Below the pieces are notes generated by a model. It did no database searches and was not told the DNA's origin. It saw nothing but the letters and a program-made list of their open reading frames with translations. Below are positions 5,665 through 8,548 of a stretch of DNA of 8,548 nucleotides, one piece after another. The number at the start of each line of letters is the position of its first letter. The stretch's first letter is position 1. Origin of the DNA: Rectinema sp003452735 (lineage in GTDB: Bacteria; Spirochaetota; Spirochaetia; Treponematales; Rectinemataceae). Position numbers and translations under genes: made by a program. The stretch is from contig DAOOGR010000070.1 of assembly GCA_035415815.1 (NCBI GenBank), positions 1 to 8,548 on the forward strand, read 5' to 3'.

Positions 5665-7362
5665 TCAATCATGAGAAATGGCTTTTTTCAGCAGTTCGGC
5701 AGCGTGGATTCTGGATACTTCGCTCTCCAAGGAGCCAGATAGCATCCGTGCAATCTCAGTTTCTCTCTCTTTTCCAGAAAGAAAGCGTATGGAGGCACCT
5801 GTTCTGCCTTTTGATACAGATTTATCAACTTTGCCTTGGTGGTCGGCTTGGACTGCGATGGTTGCGAGATGTGTAACGCATAAAACCTGACGATACTGGC
5901 TTAACTGCTTTAGGTATTCGCCAACTGCGACACCAACTTGCCCTCCAATCCCTGAATCGATTTCATCGAACACTAAGGTCTCAACCTCATCCTTAGAAGC
6001 CAACACGGCCTTTATTGCAAGAGCAAATCTCGATAGCTCTCCTCCTGAAGCGATTCTAGACAAGGGAAGTTCAGGTTCTCCTGGGTTCGGGGCAATGAAG
6101 AATTCCGCTTCATCGATACCACGAGGTGTTGTCCTATATTCTCCTCTTTCGTCTATGATTCTCTTCAAACGAAGGTTCACCTGCGCCTCTGGCATTCCTA
6201 GATTTTTAACTATCTCTTTTATCGAAGAAGACATCGAAACCGCGGCTATCATTCTCTTTTCAGAAAGCTGATATGCTCTATTAAATACCTCTTTCTCGAG
6301 CGTTTTTTCTTTCTTTTCAAGTTCTTCGGCATTCTCCTCAGCATGTTCAAGCGATTCAAGTCGTCTCCGGGCTCGTTCGTAGGCCTGTAGCACATCATCA
6401 AGTTTTGGCCCGTATTTATGCTTTAGGCGTTGAAGATCAGCGAGCCTCCTTTCAATGCTTTCGAGACGATCGGGATCGAAGCGAAGGCTAGCTTTATACT
6501 CATTCAAAGACTCGGATACATCTTCTAGCTCATAGTAGGCGGTAGAAAGTCTTTCGGAAAAAGACCCCAACCGGATGTCTACCGTACGCGCAGTTTCGAT
6601 ATTAGCTCGAACCTTTTTTAAGGCATGGAGCACATCGGCGCTTTCATCGCTATCTAAAAACATTAAGGCCTCAGAAACTGCTCCAAATAGTTTTTCGTGC
6701 TCCGATAGTATCTTTTCCTCAGCCAAAAGCTCATTGTCCTCATTGGGCTTTGGCTTTATCGATGCAATGTCTCTAATTACAAAATCAAGGTAATCTACTT
6801 CCTGCGCGCGCTTTGCTTTTTGTTCCAATAGTTCCTGCAGTTGACGAGCCGCTTCTTTCCATTCCAAATAGAGCTTTTGATATGATCGCAATTCATCTTC
6901 TAGACCAGCATAGGCATCCAGCATGTCCAGATGAGTAGATGAATCTATTAACCTTTGATGTTCGTGTTGACCATGTATATCGACAAGATTTTGAGTGAAT
7001 TCCAGGAGCTCATTCCTAGAAACTTGTCGATCTTGGATCCATGCTAGAGTCCGACCGTTTTGTTTGAGAACTCGGCGAAGCAAGATTTCTTCATTAGGCT
7101 GCCATTCTATGCCATTCTCTTTAAGCCAGTTCCCAACCTGAGAATCGCTTGAAGCTGAGAAAAGTCCTGATACAGCGCATTCTGTTGCTCCTTCGCGGAT
7201 TATTGAATTGTCGACTCGTGCGCCAAGCAAAAATCCAAGTGCATCAACAATCAAAGATTTGCCAGTTCCGGTCTCTCCTGAGAACACTGTCATTCCAGGC
7301 GAAAAATCTATGTCTATGCTCTCAATAATGGCGAAATTGCGCACAGAAAGCTGCTCAAGCAT
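5665..7362 (-). CDS. recN: DNA repair ATPase RecN
   Basis: SMC-like ATPase that helps repair DNA double-strand breaks by homologous recombination, holding or bridging DNA in the cytoplasm. The 565-residue length is normal for RecN. It opens with the family's 'LEQLSVRNFAIIES' start and Walker A 'GETGTGKS' (29-36). The conserved 'DIHGQHEHQRL' (128-138) follows. Residues ~155-380 are rich in Glu, Lys, Arg and Leu, as expected for the antiparallel coiled coil, which is short compared with true SMC proteins. The ABC signature 'SRIASGGELSR' (435-445), Walker B 'TLVFDEIDSGIGG' (462-474) and switch histidine 'THLA' (497-500) complete the ATPase head. Its ATG lies inside the end of nadK (eight-base overlap), with GGGAG (7369-7373) six bases before it, so it is very likely translated together with NAD kinase. 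No SOS-type operator is evident nearby. Confidence 0.97.
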   Translation of the reverse strand: MLEQLSVRNFAIIESIDIDFSPGMTVFSGETGTGKSLIVDALGFLLGARVDNSIIREGATECAVSGLFSASSDSQVGNWLKENGIEWQPNEEILLRRVLKQNGRTLAWIQDRQVSRNELLEFTQNLVDIHGQHEHQRLIDSSTHLDMLDAYAGLEDELRSYQKLYLEWKEAARQLQELLEQKAKRAQEVDYLDFVIRDIASIKPKPNEDNELLAEEKILSEHEKLFGAVSEALMFLDSDESADVLHALKKVRANIETARTVDIRLGSFSERLSTAYYELEDVSESLNEYKASLRFDPDRLESIERRLADLQRLKHKYGPKLDDVLQAYERARRRLESLEHAEENAEELEKKEKTLEKEVFNRAYQLSEKRMIAAVSMSSSIKEIVKNLGMPEAQVNLRLKRIIDERGEYRTTPRGIDEAEFFIAPNPGEPELPLSRIASGGELSRFALAIKAVLASKDEVETLVFDEIDSGIGGQVGVAVGEYLKQLSQYRQVLCVTHLATIAVQADHQGKVDKSVSKGRTGASIRFLSGKERETEIARMLSGSLESEVSRIHAAELLKKAISHD

Positions 7363-8209
7363 CGTTGTCTCCCGACCAACCCAGTTTTGTCCTTAGAGCA
7401 GAGAAAAAGGCATTTCCTGAAGGAACAACTAAAAATGCACTCTTCTCATATTCTCGAATCTGGACTACATCGCCCTTCTCGAGATTTGCCACTATATGAC
7501 CATCCGCAATCAAAAGAGCCCCTGCTTTTTTAGTCTCGTCGATCTCGATATCTATGTAATTGGAGGCTGGTATAACTAAAGGCCTCGATGCTAATGTAAA
7601 CGGGCATATTGGATTTATTATAAGAGCACTGATTTCTGGATGTAAGGCTGGCCCACCCGCCGCTAGATTGTAAGCAGTAGACCCGGTAGGTGTGGAAACA
7701 ATAAGCCCATCGGCCCTGTAATAACCAAAGCATTCTCTATTTATTGATAAACACATGCGTATCATTCTAGCGCCGCTCTCAGACGATACAACTATATCAT
7801 TGAGCGCGATTCCTCTGTGCAAAATATTCTTTCCTCTGTATGCACAAGATTGCAGCATTAAGCGCTTTGATGGCTTTAAATCTCCGCTCTGCCAATGCTC
7901 GAAAGTAAGAGCCCAGGTATCCATCTTGTTAGCGGCGATAAATCCTAGAGTTCCTAAGTTTATTGGAAGTATTGGTATACTGCGAGGACCAGCAAATCTA
8001 GCGGCATAAAGAAGCGTGCCATCGCCACCAAGACTTATGATAAGGCTATATCGATCAAAATCTGGATATTCTGATATAGATCCTCGAAATGCGAGGATTT
8101 CTGCATGCCAGCCTTTCTGTTCTAGCTCAGCTTGCACAATTTGTGCTGCATGTCCAGCATCATCTTTGTTGAGATTTGCGAAAATGAGCGTAGATTTGCT
8201 TTCCGACAT
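7355..8209 (-). CDS. nadK: NAD kinase
   Basis: Phosphorylates NAD to NADP in the cytoplasm using ATP or polyphosphate; the essential source of NADP. The 284 residues fit the family. Diagnostic motifs are 'GGDGT' (61-65, Asp63 being the presumed catalytic base), 'NLGTLGF' (84-90), 'NDIV' (137-140, the NE/D motif that binds NAD) and the glycine-rich 'DGLIVSTPTGSTAYNLAAGG' (167-186). The late segment 'NPICPFTLASRP' and the ending 'LRTKLGWSG' resemble spirochaetal NAD kinases as I recall them. The start is backed by AGGAGA five bases upstream, which overlaps the stop codon of the aminotransferase gene. Its own stop lies past the recN start. This is therefore the middle gene of a coupled three-gene unit. 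The NADP link to the NAD(P)H-using oxidoreductase downstream is only circumstantial. Confidence 0.97.
   Translation of the reverse strand: MSESKSTLIFANLNKDDAGHAAQIVQAELEQKGWHAEILAFRGSISEYPDFDRYSLIISLGGDGTLLYAARFAGPRSIPILPINLGTLGFIAANKMDTWALTFEHWQSGDLKPSKRLMLQSCAYRGKNILHRGIALNDIVVSSESGARMIRMCLSINRECFGYYRADGLIVSTPTGSTAYNLAAGGPALHPEISALIINPICPFTLASRPLVIPASNYIDIEIDETKKAGALLIADGHIVANLEKGDVVQIREYEKSAFLVVPSGNAFFSALRTKLGWSGDNDA
7369..7373 (-). promoter_or_regulatory. recN ribosome binding site inside nadK
   Basis: GGGAG on the minus strand lies six bases before the recN ATG (7360-7362), within the codons for the last residues (G-D-N-D-A) of NAD kinase. The genes overlap by eight bases, which implies translational coupling. 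Confidence 0.75.
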
Positions 8210-8214
8210 AAAAA

Positions 8215-8221
8215 TCTCCTA
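8215..8221 (-). promoter_or_regulatory. nadK ribosome binding site fused to the upstream stop codon
   Basis: Minus-strand TAGGAGA contains both the TAG stop of the aminotransferase gene (8219-8221) and the AGGAGA Shine-Dalgarno sequence (8215-8220), five bases before the nadK ATG. This supports the chosen nadK start and co-translation of the two genes. Confidence 0.8.
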
Positions 8222-8548
8222 TGGTAGTGTTGCAATTACTTTGCCTATTTGATCTACTTGCTGGTTGGTGAGTTTATGATGCATAGGAAATAGAATACAG
8301 CGCATTGCTATAGATCTTGCTGTAGGAAATATCACTTCTTCTTGAGGCTCGCTGCCGGATATTCTCTTTGCTATAGAAGAAGCAAACGCATATTCGCTCT
8401 CTACACCATGCTTCATAGCATAATCTATAATTTCTTTCACGCTTGTTTCAGAGAATATTGGAAAGGCATATACGGGACATGATTCAGGATCTTCTAGCTG
8501 CAAATATGAATGGCGAGTCCGCAAAAGTTGTCCTGCCAATCTCTGGTA
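8219..8548 (-). CDS. DegT/DnrJ/EryC1-type aminotransferase, C-terminal end (partial)
   Basis: Only the last 109 residues are in the window. The frame is open to the right edge (reading Tyr-Gln-Arg-Leu before 'AGQLL'), so the start lies outside; the TTG at 8537-8539 is an internal Leu codon, not a start. The end 'FPTARSIAMRCILFPMHHKLTNQQVDQIGKVI' has the layout of the C-terminus of PLP-dependent DegT/DnrJ/EryC1/StrS sugar aminotransferases, where 'A...A..L.LP.HP.L...' precedes the last helix. The earlier 'YAFPIF' and 'VKEIIDYAMKHGVE' also fit the family's small domain. Such enzymes make amino-sugars for surface polysaccharides or modified nucleotide sugars. The catalytic lysine and PLP site lie outside the window and cannot be checked. 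It is the first visible gene of the nadK-recN unit. Confidence 0.65.
   Translation of the reverse strand, partial: YQRLAGQLLRTRHSYLQLEDPESCPVYAFPIFSETSVKEIIDYAMKHGVESEYAFASSIAKRISGSEPQEEVIFPTARSIAMRCILFPMHHKLTNQQVDQIGKVIATLP

Overview
The window reads as chromosomal DNA from a spirochaete-like bacterium, probably near Treponema/Spirochaeta. That placement is an inference. It rests mainly on the NAD kinase, whose late 'NPICPFTLASRP' stretch and 'LRTKLGWSG'-type C-terminus resemble the spirochaetal form from memory, and on the nadK-recN arrangement. Most of the DNA is moderately AT-rich. One gene, the large oxidoreductase, is clearly richer in GC.

Layout, left to right. (1) 60-2128, minus strand: a two-gene unit. 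A membrane-anchored beta-propeller-like protein is followed, with an ATGA stop/start overlap, by an exported protein whose N-terminal half looks like a degenerate LytM/M23 peptidase fold. (2) 2232-2666, plus strand: cytidine deaminase (cdd), transcribed away from the envelope pair out of a 103-bp divergent region. (3) 2866-5415, minus strand: an 849-residue fusion of CoA-disulfide/persulfide reductase, rhodanese, TusA and DsrE-like domains, with its own ribosome binding site, a consensus -10 box and AT-rich flanks. (4) 5665-8548, minus strand: a tight operon of a DegT/DnrJ-type aminotransferase (C-terminal end only), NAD kinase (nadK) and the DNA-repair ATPase RecN. In each junction the downstream gene's ribosome binding site lies in the end of the gene before it.

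Functionally the window mixes housekeeping genes (pyrimidine salvage, NADP supply, recombination repair) with two less ordinary pieces. The first is the four-domain sulfur enzyme, which carries a potential thiol in each domain (Cys43, Cys514, Cys608, Cys810) and could pass a persulfide along one polypeptide. The second is the envelope pair of unknown function. I see no rRNA, tRNA, CRISPR array, insertion sequence or prophage gene. No gap between genes exceeds 250 bases.

I did not find a convincing wholly new system. The best candidates for a second look are the sulfur-handling fusion with its base-composition contrast and the propeller/pseudo-peptidase pair.
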